From Rhodobacteraceae bacterium IMCC1335 (GTDB lineage: Bacteria > Pseudomonadota > Alphaproteobacteria > Rhodobacterales > Rhodobacteraceae), in contig CP046864.1 in assembly GCA_039640495.1 (NCBI GenBank), forward strand, positions 2,108,001 to 2,172,000: 64,000 nt of DNA, in the 5' to 3' direction. Of the stretch, positions 29,910 to 38,366 are shown one piece after another; position 1 is the first letter of the stretch; each line of letters opens with the position of its first letter. The position numbers and the translations under genes were made by a program. The notes below the pieces were generated by a model. The model made no database searches. It saw only the letters and a list, made by a program, of their open reading frames with translations, and was not told the DNA's origin.

Positions 29910-30680
29910 TTATTCTACTTTGTGTCCTAACGCCTGCAAGTATCGTTTAACCGCCGCGGGAAATCCCATCATCAGCGCATCGGCGGTAATGCCATGGCCA
30001 ATAGAAACTTCGACCAAATCTGGCACAGCTTTTAACAAAGCGGGAATATTCTCAGTGGTCAGGTCATGCCCTGCATTCATCACCAAGGGCACGCCGTTCA
30101 ATGCGGTATCACGCGCGACGTTCGCCGCTTCATGGAGTTTGTTCAACTCAGCATCGATTTGGGATGGTTCAACTTGATTGGCATATGGTCCTGTATAAAA
30201 CTCAATCCTGTCAGCTCCAACTGCCGACGCTGAAATCGGGTCCGACGTATTCGCGTCGACAAATAGCGACACACGCAGCCCCGCGCCTTTCAGAACGTTA
30301 ATCACTTCCGTTAGCATGTCACTGGTCTGGGCAAAGTCCCAACCATGATCTGATGTTGATTGCTCTGGTGTATCTGGCACCAATGTTACCTGATCAGGAT
30401 TTGCGGCAAGCACCAGATCAATAAAGGCATCTGTTGGATACCCTTCGATGTTAAATTCCGCGTCTGGGTATTCAGACCGCAACAGCGCCGAATGATCTAA
30501 AACATCTGTAAACCGGACGTGGCGCTGATCTGGCCGTGGGTGAACGGTTATACCATCCGCACCTGCATCCAGAATTGCACGCGATACATCCAGCAAGCTG
30601 GGCCACGGCACGTCTCTACGGTTGCGCAAATACGCAACGGCATTGATATTAACAGAGAGTTTTGTACATGGGCTCGACAT
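29910..30680 (-). CDS. pdxJ: Pyridoxine 5'-phosphate synthase, Bacteroidota-like
   Basis: 256-residue enzyme closing the ring of pyridoxine phosphate from 1-deoxyxylulose 5-phosphate and aminoacetone phosphate (vitamin B6). Active-site parts are present: [76 protein letters not shown]. From memory, this wording (HPRPDxRHx[13 protein letters not shown]) is that of Bacteroidota PdxJ, not of alphaproteobacterial PdxJ (which has HLREDRRHI), so horizontal gain is likely. GAGGAT precedes the ATG. Next to tRNA-Glu and not linked to acpS, lepB or rnc as the resident gene usually is. Confidence 0.88.
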   Translation of the reverse strand: MSSPCTKLSVNINAVAYLRNRRDVPWPSLLDVSRAILDAGADGITVHPRPDQRHVRFTDVLDHSALLRSEYPDAEFNIEGYPTDAFIDLVLAANPDQVTLVPDTPEQSTSDHGWDFAQTSDMLTEVINVLKGAGLRVSLFVDANTSDPISASAVGADRIEFYTGPYANQVEPSQIDAELNKLHEAANVARDTALNGVPLVMNAGHDLTTENIPALLKAVPDLVEVSIGHGITADALMMGFPAAVKRYLQALGHKVE

Positions 30681-31202
30681 AAATTTATCCTCGGAAAATC
30701 CGTATCATAAACTTGTAATTTCCGCATTATATCAGACCCGTAAGAATCGAATTGCAGATGAATTAATGTGCTTTCTCTTTGTTTTTCAAATGACGCCAAT
30801 TTATCAACAAAGTAAAGAGCGCCGTGCAATATGTTGACTGCAGCTTTCATGAATGAAAGGGAGGCCAGCCGTAACGTAATTCAATTAAATCTTATATGCT
30901 CAAGCCATTCTGCGCCAGGGTGATGAAGATGCTCATCATATTCAGCGACGCTTGGATCACACATTGGCCCCTTTCAGCTAGATTTGGTCTTAATCCTGTT
31001 ACGAGCTTGGTGGCTCAATAGACAGATTATCTGCATATCCTCCTGAAACACGCCGTCGTCAGATTCGAGATCTTACGTGGTCAAAACTTGTTTCTGTAGG
31101 ACACAAACACGCCAAGTTTGTTGACCGCACAGGCGTCAAAGAAACGTTAATTCAGAGCCCTTTAGCCGCAATAGCAGGCGCTTGGGCGCCCTAAAGCGCG
31201 GA
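30681..31202. other. Gap with possible decayed coding sequence
   Basis: About 520 bases between pdxJ and the malonyl-CoA synthetase gene. The first part holds the pdxJ promoter. From about 30895 to 31197 short readable stretches in two + frames succeed each other, e.g. PFCARVMKMLIIFSDAW then RLSAYPPETRRRQIRDL and KHAKFVDRTGVKETLIQSP, ending at a stop near 31195. This looks like a broken gene, but I cannot name the family. A 7-base inverted repeat CTTTCAT/ATGAAAG lies near 30843. Confidence 0.4.
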
Positions 31203-32717
31203 TCAAGTCAATGCAAACATGTCTTTATATTGACCGCGCAGAACATTCTTTTGAACCTTGCCCATCGTATTGCGCGGCAATTCATCAAGCAGGACTAATT
31301 TGCGCGGATGCTTAAAGCGAGCAAGCGCACTGCGCATAGCATCCATCATCGTGTCAAGATCAGGAGATTGGCCTGGTTTTGCAACGATAACACCCAAGAC
31401 CGCTTCGCCAGAATCTGGATGGGGCACGCCAATCACCGCGCTTTCCAAAACGTCAGGCTGATCATCGAGCACCAGCTCAATTTCTTTAGGATAGATATTA
31501 TAACCGCCGGAAATAATTAGATCCTTGTTGCGACCCACGATATACAAGTACCCATCTTCATCAATTCGCCCCAGATCACCCGTGATAAAAAACCCGGTTT
31601 CACGCAATTCTGCAGCGGTTTTTTCAGACATTTGCCAATAGCCTTGAAAGACATTGGCACCGCGCACTTCAACCTCGCCAATTTCGCCTTGCGGCAATGC
31701 ATGGCCATCAGCATCGCAGATCCTGACTTCAACCCCGGGCAAGGGCAAGCCCACGCTTCCGGCGCGCCGATCGCCTTCATAGGGGTTCGAAGTGTTCATA
31801 TTGGTTTCGGTCATACCATATCGTTCAAGAATGCGGTGGCCAGTGCGCGCTTCAAAGCGGGAATGAATTTCGGCTAAAAGCGGCGCCGAGCCAGAGATGA
31901 ACAGCCGCATATGCGCGGTTGATGCCGCGGTAAAACGCGGATCATCTAGAAAACGCGCATAAAATGTTGGGACACCCATTAAGCTTGTTGCTTTGGGCAT
32001 ATATTTGACGATCACATCGAGATCAAATTTCGGAAGAAAGATAAGGCTGCCGCCCGAAATTAACGAGACGTTGGTTGCCACGAAAAGACCATGCGTATGA
32101 AAAATCGGCAGGGCGTGAAGCAAGATGTCATCCGCCGTAAACTGCCAAGCCTCCACCAGCGCCAATGCGTTAGATAACAGGTTTTTCTGCGTCAGCATGG
32201 CACCTTTCGATCGCCCTGTGGTGCCGGATGTATAAAGAAAGGCCGCAAGGTCATTCTCGCTACGGGCCACCGTTGGGAAAAGAATGGGCATCTTTTGCAT
32301 CTTGGCGTTGAGCGAGCCGCTTCCATCCGCATTCAGCGTTTCTATTTTTGCCCCAAGCCTACCAGCCAAAGGCGCCAGCGCCGCTTGGTTGCGGCCCTCG
32401 CAAACGATCAACGAGGCTCCACTATTCTCTATAAAATAGGCAAGTTCATCGATTGTGTAGGCCGTATTCAATGGCAGGAAAACCAGACCGGCTTGCGCAC
32501 ATGCTGCATATAGGGCCAATGCTTCGGGTGATTTTTCAATTTGAGCTGCGACCCGATCACCTGGCTTTAGGTTAAGCTGGAGCATCACATTGGCAATTTG
32601 GGCTGCGCGGTTCAGAAAATCCTGATGAGTAATCGTTGACCCATCCAAAAGATGCAAAAAAGGAGTTGTTTTGCCGGCATGTCGACCAAAAAGACCATCA
32701 TAAAGAGGGTTTGCCAT
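31203..32717 (-). CDS. matB: Malonyl-CoA synthetase (MatB-like)
   Basis: About 504 residues of the adenylate-forming family with the MatB pattern: MANPLYDGLFGRHAGKTTPFLH, P-loop FLYTSGTTGRSKGAMLT, HALPIFHTHGLFVATNV, MLLLP-like MLMGVPTFYARFL region, ERYGMTETNMNTSNPYEGDRR and lysine loop PRNTMGKVQKNVLR. It activates malonate (or methylmalonate) to the CoA ester. Start at 32717 lies four bases after the decarboxylase stop; the upstream frame overlaps that gene. Last gene of the six-gene - strand operon beginning with the GMC oxidoreductase. Confidence 0.9.
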   Translation of the reverse strand: MANPLYDGLFGRHAGKTTPFLHLLDGSTITHQDFLNRAAQIANVMLQLNLKPGDRVAAQIEKSPEALALYAACAQAGLVFLPLNTAYTIDELAYFIENSGASLIVCEGRNQAALAPLAGRLGAKIETLNADGSGSLNAKMQKMPILFPTVARSENDLAAFLYTSGTTGRSKGAMLTQKNLLSNALALVEAWQFTADDILLHALPIFHTHGLFVATNVSLISGGSLIFLPKFDLDVIVKYMPKATSLMGVPTFYARFLDDPRFTAASTAHMRLFISGSAPLLAEIHSRFEARTGHRILERYGMTETNMNTSNPYEGDRRAGSVGLPLPGVEVRICDADGHALPQGEIGEVEVRGANVFQGYWQMSEKTAAELRETGFFITGDLGRIDEDGYLYIVGRNKDLIISGGYNIYPKEIELVLDDQPDVLESAVIGVPHPDSGEAVLGVIVAKPGQSPDLDTMMDAMRSALARFKHPRKLVLLDELPRNTMGKVQKNVLRGQYKDMFALT

Positions 32718-32721
32718 TGCG

Positions 32722-33975
32722 TTACCTTTCATCTGTTCGCGCGCGCGCGGCTTCTCGGGCAAGGGCATGTACATCCGGAGTTGCCGCCACATCTTTGTTG
32801 CTTACAAAAGCCTCATGGTTCTGCGACACATCACGCAGATCGTAAAGATAGTTGACCATGGCGCCACCCGATTGGCTTCTTCCGTTTTCTGAAATGTCAG
32901 CATCTGCGTGCACAGCATGGATAATCGCGCCATTTCCAAGATGAAAACGCGCGACCGGATCAACCGGCAGACCATCCTGCGCTTTGGCATTCAGCAGGTA
33001 ATCGGCTGCCAATGCTTTCATCTGCCGTGGTTGATCGCAGTCCCATGCGTGGTTTTCATGCGCAAGCCACTTGGTCAGACCGGGAATGGGTGACAAAGTC
33101 ACGAATGTTGTGAGCCCCGTCAGCTCGGCAGCAAGATCTGACACCACTTGCTTAATCAATGAATTGCCAAACGAAATACTCGCCAAACCAGGCTGACAAT
33201 TGGAAATCGAATAAAAAACTGCCGTATCGGCCTCTGCTTCGGGACGCGCTTTGCGATCCTGCGCCAACAGCGTTTGAACCGATCCCGGAATACCTTTGTT
33301 CAACGCAACCTCTACGAAGATCAACGGTTCATCTGGCATAGAGGGATGAAAGAATGCAAAACACCGCCGATCCGTTGGCTCTAATCTGCGGCGCAGATCA
33401 TCCCAGCTATCGATGGTATGGACGGCCTCATAGGCGATAATCTTCTCCAAAATATGCGCCGGGCTTTCCCAGTTAATCGGGCGCAAAACCAGAAACCCGC
33501 GATTGAACCAACTGGCAAAGAGGTGCCGGAAATCCAGATCCAAAGCTTCAAGGTCTGGCATGCCCCGCCCAATCCGCAGGAGATCGGCGCGCATTCGAAC
33601 CAAAGCCCCTGTGGCACCTGGAACACGGTTTAAACGCCGCACCATTTCCTGTCGGGCCGGCTCTGCAGCTGAGGCAAAGGCGCGGTAAGATGCTTTTGAC
33701 GGTGTTTTTTCATAAGCTTCAAGGGTACGCCGAACGTTCGCTGGATCAATATTCATCGCCGTCGCAAGATACTGAAAAAACTCTAATTTCTGCGCGTCAC
33801 CCATTATCTCGAAGCGCGACAGGATATCATCGGCAATAGCCAAGCCAGAGATTTCCCCCGTGGTTCCAACCAAGTCATCTGCCAATGCGCTCAGAGGTCG
33901 ACTATCACTTTGTAAAGGCAGTCTGCGGCGATAGCGCCGCGCAAACACCGTTGAGAGAAGGTCAGATAGGTTCAT
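32722..33975 (-). CDS. Malonyl-CoA decarboxylase
   Basis: 417-residue MLYCD-type enzyme converting malonyl-CoA to acetyl-CoA and CO2. N-terminal helical bundle (RPLSALADDLVG... RRLNRVPGATGALVRMRADLL), then the GNAT-like catalytic half with FRHLFASWFNRGFLVLRPI, FHPSMPDEPLIFVEVAL (likely catalytic His) and SISNCQPGLASISFGNSLIK (likely catalytic Ser). Start at 33975 overlaps the esterase stop by four bases. With MatB it makes a malonate-to-acetyl-CoA path. It lies in the same operon as a demethylase-like gene, an unusual setting. Confidence 0.92.
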   Translation of the reverse strand: MNLSDLLSTVFARRYRRRLPLQSDSRPLSALADDLVGTTGEISGLAIADDILSRFEIMGDAQKLEFFQYLATAMNIDPANVRRTLEAYEKTPSKASYRAFASAAEPARQEMVRRLNRVPGATGALVRMRADLLRIGRGMPDLEALDLDFRHLFASWFNRGFLVLRPINWESPAHILEKIIAYEAVHTIDSWDDLRRRLEPTDRRCFAFFHPSMPDEPLIFVEVALNKGIPGSVQTLLAQDRKARPEAEADTAVFYSISNCQPGLASISFGNSLIKQVVSDLAAELTGLTTFVTLSPIPGLTKWLAHENHAWDCDQPRQMKALAADYLLNAKAQDGLPVDPVARFHLGNGAIIHAVHADADISENGRSQSGGAMVNYLYDLRDVSQNHEAFVSNKDVAATPDVHALAREAARARTDER

Positions 33976-34877
33976 GGGCTCAAATGCCCTTTCAAAAATG
34001 CCGCAATGTTGCGCATGGATTGCTGCGCCTCTGGTATGTGGTGCTGCCATTCAAAAACATGCCACAGCCCCTCCCAAACCTGCAGATCAACCTCTACGCC
34101 GCTTTCTCGAAGGCAGCGTGCAAGACGAACGGACAAGCTCAGCAACAAGTCTCGCGTGCCCGTTGTAATGAGGCAGGGCGGAAACGCGCCATCAAAAGAC
34201 CCGTTAATTGGTGAAATATCGGGATTTGTGATGTCATGATCGCCAGCATAGAGCCGCGCAGCCGTTTTCGACTCTTGTATGCTCAATGATGGATCCCGCC
34301 GGTCATTGAACATCTGGCTGTCACTCGACATATCAAGATCGCACCAAGGAGACAAAAGCGCGACCGCGCGCGGCAAAGGCAAGCCTGCCCGTTTTGCACG
34401 CAACATTGCAGCAAGTACCAGATTTCCCCCAGCAGATTCGCCAACACAAGCGAATGGCCGTTCGCAAAGCGCCTGATAAACAGAAAACCCATCATCTATC
34501 GCTGCAGGCCAAGGATGTTCTGGGGCCAGCCGATAGCTTGGAATGATCAGCGCAGCACCGGTCATCGCGCAAAGGGGCGCTGCGATGGTTAAGTCCTCAT
34601 ATGCACTGCCCTGGATGAACCCGCCGCCGAACCCATAAAGAATCGGCCAAGATGCCGTGATGTGAGCCGGTGTTACCTCTAAACACGCGACATCGTTGAT
34701 GACAATATGTCGGGTTGTCACCTTGGTGGACGCCAAAACCTGCTTAACAGCCGGAGTGATATAGGCTTTTGTCGCGGAACGCAGATCCGCCAATGTCGAC
34801 TCTGAGCGCCCCGACGGCGCCGGTTGCTCGTTGCAAAGAAAACGCTGAGCTTCAGCGCTGAGATGTCCCTTGAGCAT
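33972..34877 (-). CDS. Alpha/beta-hydrolase of the hormone-sensitive lipase family
   Basis: About 301 residues. Oxyanion loop YGFGGGFIQGS (variant of HGGG), nucleophile elbow CVGESAGG, later Asp (TGTRDLL) and His (WEGLWHVFEW) complete a likely Ser-Asp-His triad. Such enzymes cleave short esters or lactones; the actual substrate is unknown. Start at 34877 has AGGAG nine bases before it. 73 bases after the DmdA/GcvT-like gene, overlaps the decarboxylase by four bases. In this operon it may open an ester or lactone intermediate (inference). Confidence 0.85.
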   Translation of the reverse strand: MLKGHLSAEAQRFLCNEQPAPSGRSESTLADLRSATKAYITPAVKQVLASTKVTTRHIVINDVACLEVTPAHITASWPILYGFGGGFIQGSAYEDLTIAAPLCAMTGAALIIPSYRLAPEHPWPAAIDDGFSVYQALCERPFACVGESAGGNLVLAAMLRAKRAGLPLPRAVALLSPWCDLDMSSDSQMFNDRRDPSLSIQESKTAARLYAGDHDITNPDISPINGSFDGAFPPCLITTGTRDLLLSLSVRLARCLRESGVEVDLQVWEGLWHVFEWQHHIPEAQQSMRNIAAFLKGHLSP

Positions 34878-34950
34878 CAAATATCTCTCCTTCCGCGTCA
34901 CCTATGCAGCCCATGGCTCAAGCTAGACCCTATTCAAAAAATAGGATTGT

Positions 34951-36123
34951 TCAGATCTGCCCTTCGCCTCTTAATGGCAAGCCGCGCGGCAAGCGTTTTT
35001 CCGAATCATAAAACGGCAGATCAACGATCTTGCAAGTAACTTCGCCAGATTGCCGCGATTTTAAGGTTAGCGTTTTGCCAGACCAGTCGGCGGGATGATC
35101 AAACCGGGCATATCCTATTCCGCACTCCAAATAGGGTGAAAGCGCACCGGTTGTGACCATCCCAACGGGCGCGCGACCGCTAAAGATTAAATCGCCGGCG
35201 CATGGGGTGGCCGCAACGCAGCGCAATCCCAAAAGTCGAACACCAGAACTGGCCGCTCTCAAAGCATCGCGGCCTATGAAGGCTTTTTTACTTAGATCGA
35301 CAAACCGCTCCAACCCTGCCTCATAAGGGGTCATAGAGATGTCAAAATCACTACCGCTATCCAAAATGCCGGCCTCGATCCTGCGCGTATTCATCGCCTG
35401 CATCGAACTAAAAACCAGACCATGAGAGGCCCCTATTTGCATCAAATGCTCCCACAAGCGCGGGCAATCTGTTTGACCGCCAAGGGTGTAGAGTTCATAC
35501 CCTAACTCTCCGGTCCATCCCGTGCGCGACACGTAGATTTGCTGACCGGCAAAATCAAAAAAGCCAGAGTGAAAATATTTCAAACTTTCAGTGAGCGCGC
35601 CCGCAGATGCCTCGTGCATGATAGAAAATGAGTTTGGCCCCTGCAGCTGCAATACCCGCGATTTAGGATCTCTGAGCGTAACATCAAAGCCCTGGTTATG
35701 GGCCAAAAGCCATGGCTCTAGATCACCATCAGGATGCACAAACCAAAAGCGGTTCTCGGCCAGTCGAAACAAGATGCCATCCATAAAAATGCCACCCTGA
35801 TGGGTACAAAGCAGCGCATAGCGCCCGCGATCAATTTTCATATCGCCAACCCGTCTGGCGACGATGCGCTCTAGAAAGGCAACTGCATCAGGGCCAGAGA
35901 TCTCGATAGGGCGTTCGGGCACGTCGAAAAGCGCTGCCTGTTGTCGTAGCGCCCAATACCCCAACTCCGGAGGATCGCCGTTATGATGGGCAAAGAAACG
36001 GCCCGCGGCCAGGCGTAACACCGTCAGATCATTGGCATAGCAATGATGAAAAGGCGATAATTCGTTGCTCCCAACATAGGTTGGAAAGATATGCCCAGGA
36101 TCAAGAGCAGGATGCTCATTCAT
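34951..36123 (-). CDS. DmdA/GcvT-family aminomethyltransferase-like protein, copy 1
   Basis: About 390 residues of the T-protein fold, which passes a methyl or methylene group to tetrahydrofolate. Motifs: ALFDVPERPIEISGPDAVAFLERI, CTHQGGIFMDGILFRLAENRFW, VLQLQGPNSF, VSRTGWTGELGYELYTLGG, MNTRRIEAGILDSGSDFDISMTPYEAGL. The RRIE.GIL..G.D...TP.EAGL wording is nearer, from memory, to DMSP demethylase-like members than to plain GcvT, but substrate cannot be assigned. It overlaps the VOC gene by eight bases, fixing the start at 36123. A close paralog, over half identical by eye, is at 48017. Confidence 0.8.
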   Translation of the reverse strand: MNEHPALDPGHIFPTYVGSNELSPFHHCYANDLTVLRLAAGRFFAHHNGDPPELGYWALRQQAALFDVPERPIEISGPDAVAFLERIVARRVGDMKIDRGRYALLCTHQGGIFMDGILFRLAENRFWFVHPDGDLEPWLLAHNQGFDVTLRDPKSRVLQLQGPNSFSIMHEASAGALTESLKYFHSGFFDFAGQQIYVSRTGWTGELGYELYTLGGQTDCPRLWEHLMQIGASHGLVFSSMQAMNTRRIEAGILDSGSDFDISMTPYEAGLERFVDLSKKAFIGRDALRAASSGVRLLGLRCVAATPCAGDLIFSGRAPVGMVTTGALSPYLECGIGYARFDHPADWSGKTLTLKSRQSGEVTCKIVDLPFYDSEKRLPRGLPLRGEGQI

Positions 36124-36520
36124 CAGCAGCCTGCCCTTTCGCCCCATCATAGAAGGCACAAATCTTATTCCCGTCAGCATCGCGAATATAGGCATAGCAG
36201 ATGTCGCTGCCCTCTTCGCGCGGACCAGGGGCGCCCTCGTCGCTGCCGCCGTTTTGTAAACCCAGCCTATGAAACTGTTCAAGAGCTTGCATTGTTGGAG
36301 CGGCCAGCGCAACCATCGTTCCGTTCCCGGGCGTTGCAGGACCTTGATCAAAGGGCGTTGTGATATAAAATTCAATTGCATCTTTTGCAGCTTTGGGGGC
36401 GTAAGCTGCGTAGGTTTCCACGCGCGCAACCTGGACCAATCCAAGCTGTGCCAGAAGAACATCGTAAAATCTGGCGCCCTGATCCAGATCATTGGTGCCG
36501 ATCATCACATAGCCAATCAT
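36116..36520 (-). CDS. VOC-family (glyoxalase/bleomycin-resistance type) protein
   Basis: 134 residues, one vicinal-oxygen-chelate domain: MIGYVMIGTNDLDQGARFYDVLLAQLGL, IEFYITTPFD, GTMVALAAPT, YAYIRDADGNKICAFYDG. Metal-binding residues (a Glu or His of each half) are plausible but not certain. Members act as glyoxalases, dioxygenases, epimerases or simple binding proteins. 33 bases after the GMC oxidoreductase and overlapping the next gene, so in the same operon. Role in the pathway unknown. Confidence 0.8.
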   Translation of the reverse strand: MIGYVMIGTNDLDQGARFYDVLLAQLGLVQVARVETYAAYAPKAAKDAIEFYITTPFDQGPATPGNGTMVALAAPTMQALEQFHRLGLQNGGSDEGAPGPREEGSDICYAYIRDADGNKICAFYDGAKGQAADE

Positions 36521-36553
36521 GTCTTCCCTCCTTTTTTAGAATGGCTCCCCTGC

Positions 36554-38206
36554 TTATTGGCATGGCGCAAGCTCTGTATTTTGCCACAGATCCGCATCAA
36601 TCCGCTGCAAGGGCGCGCGACCCAAAATATCATCGCTGAGTTTTTCGGCCAGCATGATGGTGGGAGCATTTGTATTCCCGTTGGTCACAAACGGCATGAT
36701 AGAGGCATCGACCACGCGCAGCCCAGACACACCATGCACCCGTCCGCGCGCATCCACTACGGCCCCCTTATCCGTCGCCGCCCCCATCCGGGCGGTGCAG
36801 GACAGATGCCATTGTGTTGTGGCATGAGATGTCAGGACCTGATCGAGTTCCTCGTCTGAATGGATGTCAGCGCCAGGAAAAATTTCGTCCCCTTTGAGAT
36901 CGGAAAAGGCAGGTTGCTCAACAAGTTCTCGGACCAAGCGGATGCCTTTGCGCATAAGATCGCGGTCGCGCGCGTCTTTGAGATAGTTCACCAAGATGCG
37001 CGGCGGATCGCTAGGATCAGCAGAACGCAGCTCAATTGTGCCGCGGCTATGCGCACGCATCAATCCAACATGAATTTGAAATGCATGCTCTTGCAGCGGC
37101 GCCCATGTTCTATCATCCACCGCAATCGGCGAAATGATGATCTGCAAATCCGGATAATCCACGCCCGGGCCAGAGCGGACACAGCCCAGACCTTCAAACA
37201 GATTCGAGGCGACGATACCGCCACCTGTCATCATCCATTGAATCCCTGCCCCTAGTTTGGCCAGCGGCTTTGTCTTGGGCCAAAACGAAACAGGCCGCTT
37301 GCATTTATATTTCAGCACGAAATCAGGATGGTCATTCAGGTTTTGACCAACACCTGGAAGATCACACAGAACGTCCAGCCCCATATCTCGAAGATGCCCA
37401 GCCGGACCGACACCTGAGAGCATGAGAATCTGCGGCGAGCCAACCGCGCCCGCGCTCAGAATAATCTCTTTTCGAACATGGGCGCTGCGCAAGATGCCAG
37501 CGCTGTTTTTATACGTCACCGCCACGGCTTTGTTACCCTCAAAGGTAATTTTTTGCACCAGTGCCCGCGTCAGTATGGTCAGGTTGGATCGCTTACGGAC
37601 CGGGTCAAGATACGCCCTCGCGGTGCTCCAGCGCTCGCCCTTAAAAACTGTGCGATCCGAGACTCCGAAACCCTCCTGACAATAGCCGCTCACATCGTTT
37701 GTTAGGGGGTATCCAGCCTCTTGGCCCGCTTTGATAAAGGCCAGCGTGATTGGATCCTTAGGCTCCGCGCGGTGCACGTGAAGCGGACCACCAACGCCGC
37801 GGAACTCATCCCGGCCGCCGCCATAGGTTTCCATACGTTTGAAATATGGCAGCACATCTGCATATCCCCAACCGGGGCATCCGGCCTGCTGCCACCCGTC
37901 ATAATCCAACGCGTGCCCGCGGATGAACACCATGCCGTTGATCGATGACGATCCACCGATTGTTTTGCCGCGGTCATGCTGAATTACGCGGCCATCCAAC
38001 CCGGGCTCAGGCTCGCCTTGAAATGCCCAATTATGCCTTGTGCTGGTCAGGTTTGACAAGACGGCCGCCGGCATTTTGAGCGAGAGTGCCCCCGTATCAG
38101 GACCGGCCTCAATCAACAAAACCCGATTGCGCACATCACTGCTGAGGTGGTTGGCCAAAACACAGCCAGCCGATCCTGCCCCTATAATGATGTAATCGAA
38201 TTCCAT
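36554..38206 (-). CDS. GMC-family FAD oxidoreductase (choline dehydrogenase-like)
   Basis: 550 residues. FAD-binding IIGAGSAGCVLANHLS, the GMC signature GKTIGGSSSINGMVFIRGHALDYD, EIILSAGAVGSPQILMLSGVGP, catalytic C-terminal WHLSCTARMG (His) and NTNAPTIMLAEKLSD (Asn). The family oxidises alcohols such as choline, polyethylene glycol or glucose-type alcohols. The BetI-like regulator and betaine-type transporter nearby suggest a choline-like alcohol, but BetA itself is more conserved than can be claimed here. First gene of the - strand operon, divergent from the enolase-like gene. Confidence 0.87.
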   Translation of the reverse strand: MEFDYIIIGAGSAGCVLANHLSSDVRNRVLLIEAGPDTGALSLKMPAAVLSNLTSTRHNWAFQGEPEPGLDGRVIQHDRGKTIGGSSSINGMVFIRGHALDYDGWQQAGCPGWGYADVLPYFKRMETYGGGRDEFRGVGGPLHVHRAEPKDPITLAFIKAGQEAGYPLTNDVSGYCQEGFGVSDRTVFKGERWSTARAYLDPVRKRSNLTILTRALVQKITFEGNKAVAVTYKNSAGILRSAHVRKEIILSAGAVGSPQILMLSGVGPAGHLRDMGLDVLCDLPGVGQNLNDHPDFVLKYKCKRPVSFWPKTKPLAKLGAGIQWMMTGGGIVASNLFEGLGCVRSGPGVDYPDLQIIISPIAVDDRTWAPLQEHAFQIHVGLMRAHSRGTIELRSADPSDPPRILVNYLKDARDRDLMRKGIRLVRELVEQPAFSDLKGDEIFPGADIHSDEELDQVLTSHATTQWHLSCTARMGAATDKGAVVDARGRVHGVSGLRVVDASIMPFVTNGNTNAPTIMLAEKLSDDILGRAPLQRIDADLWQNTELAPCQ

Positions 38207-38299
38207 TTCGACATTCTCCGCAAAAATTTAGTCTAACCCACGCCTTTTTGATTCTTGAATCGCCTGCGTGGGCGTTTTGTTGACCTTTCCTTTACAGAT

Positions 38300-38339
38300 A
38301 AACTTACCGTTTGACAATATACTGACCAAAGGTTAGTAA
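38300..38339 (+). promoter_or_regulatory. Promoter and candidate operator upstream of the enolase-like gene
   Basis: TTGACA (38311-38316) and TAGTAA (38334-38339) are 17 bases apart. Overlapping the -35 box is AAACTTACCGTT (38300-38311), and CAAAGGTTAG (38328-38337) forms an imperfect inverted partner. The same AAACTTACC.TT wording occurs, on the other strand, in the binding-protein promoter at 41251-41264, suggesting one regulator for both. Confidence 0.5.
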
Positions 38340-38366
38340 AAAATGAACACTGCGCGGAGGCGTTAT

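Noticed and set aside
36124..36492. Upstream extension of the DmdA/GcvT-like frame on the - strand
   Set aside because: It lies antiparallel in phase over the VOC gene, which is clearly coding in its own frame; the real start is at 36123.
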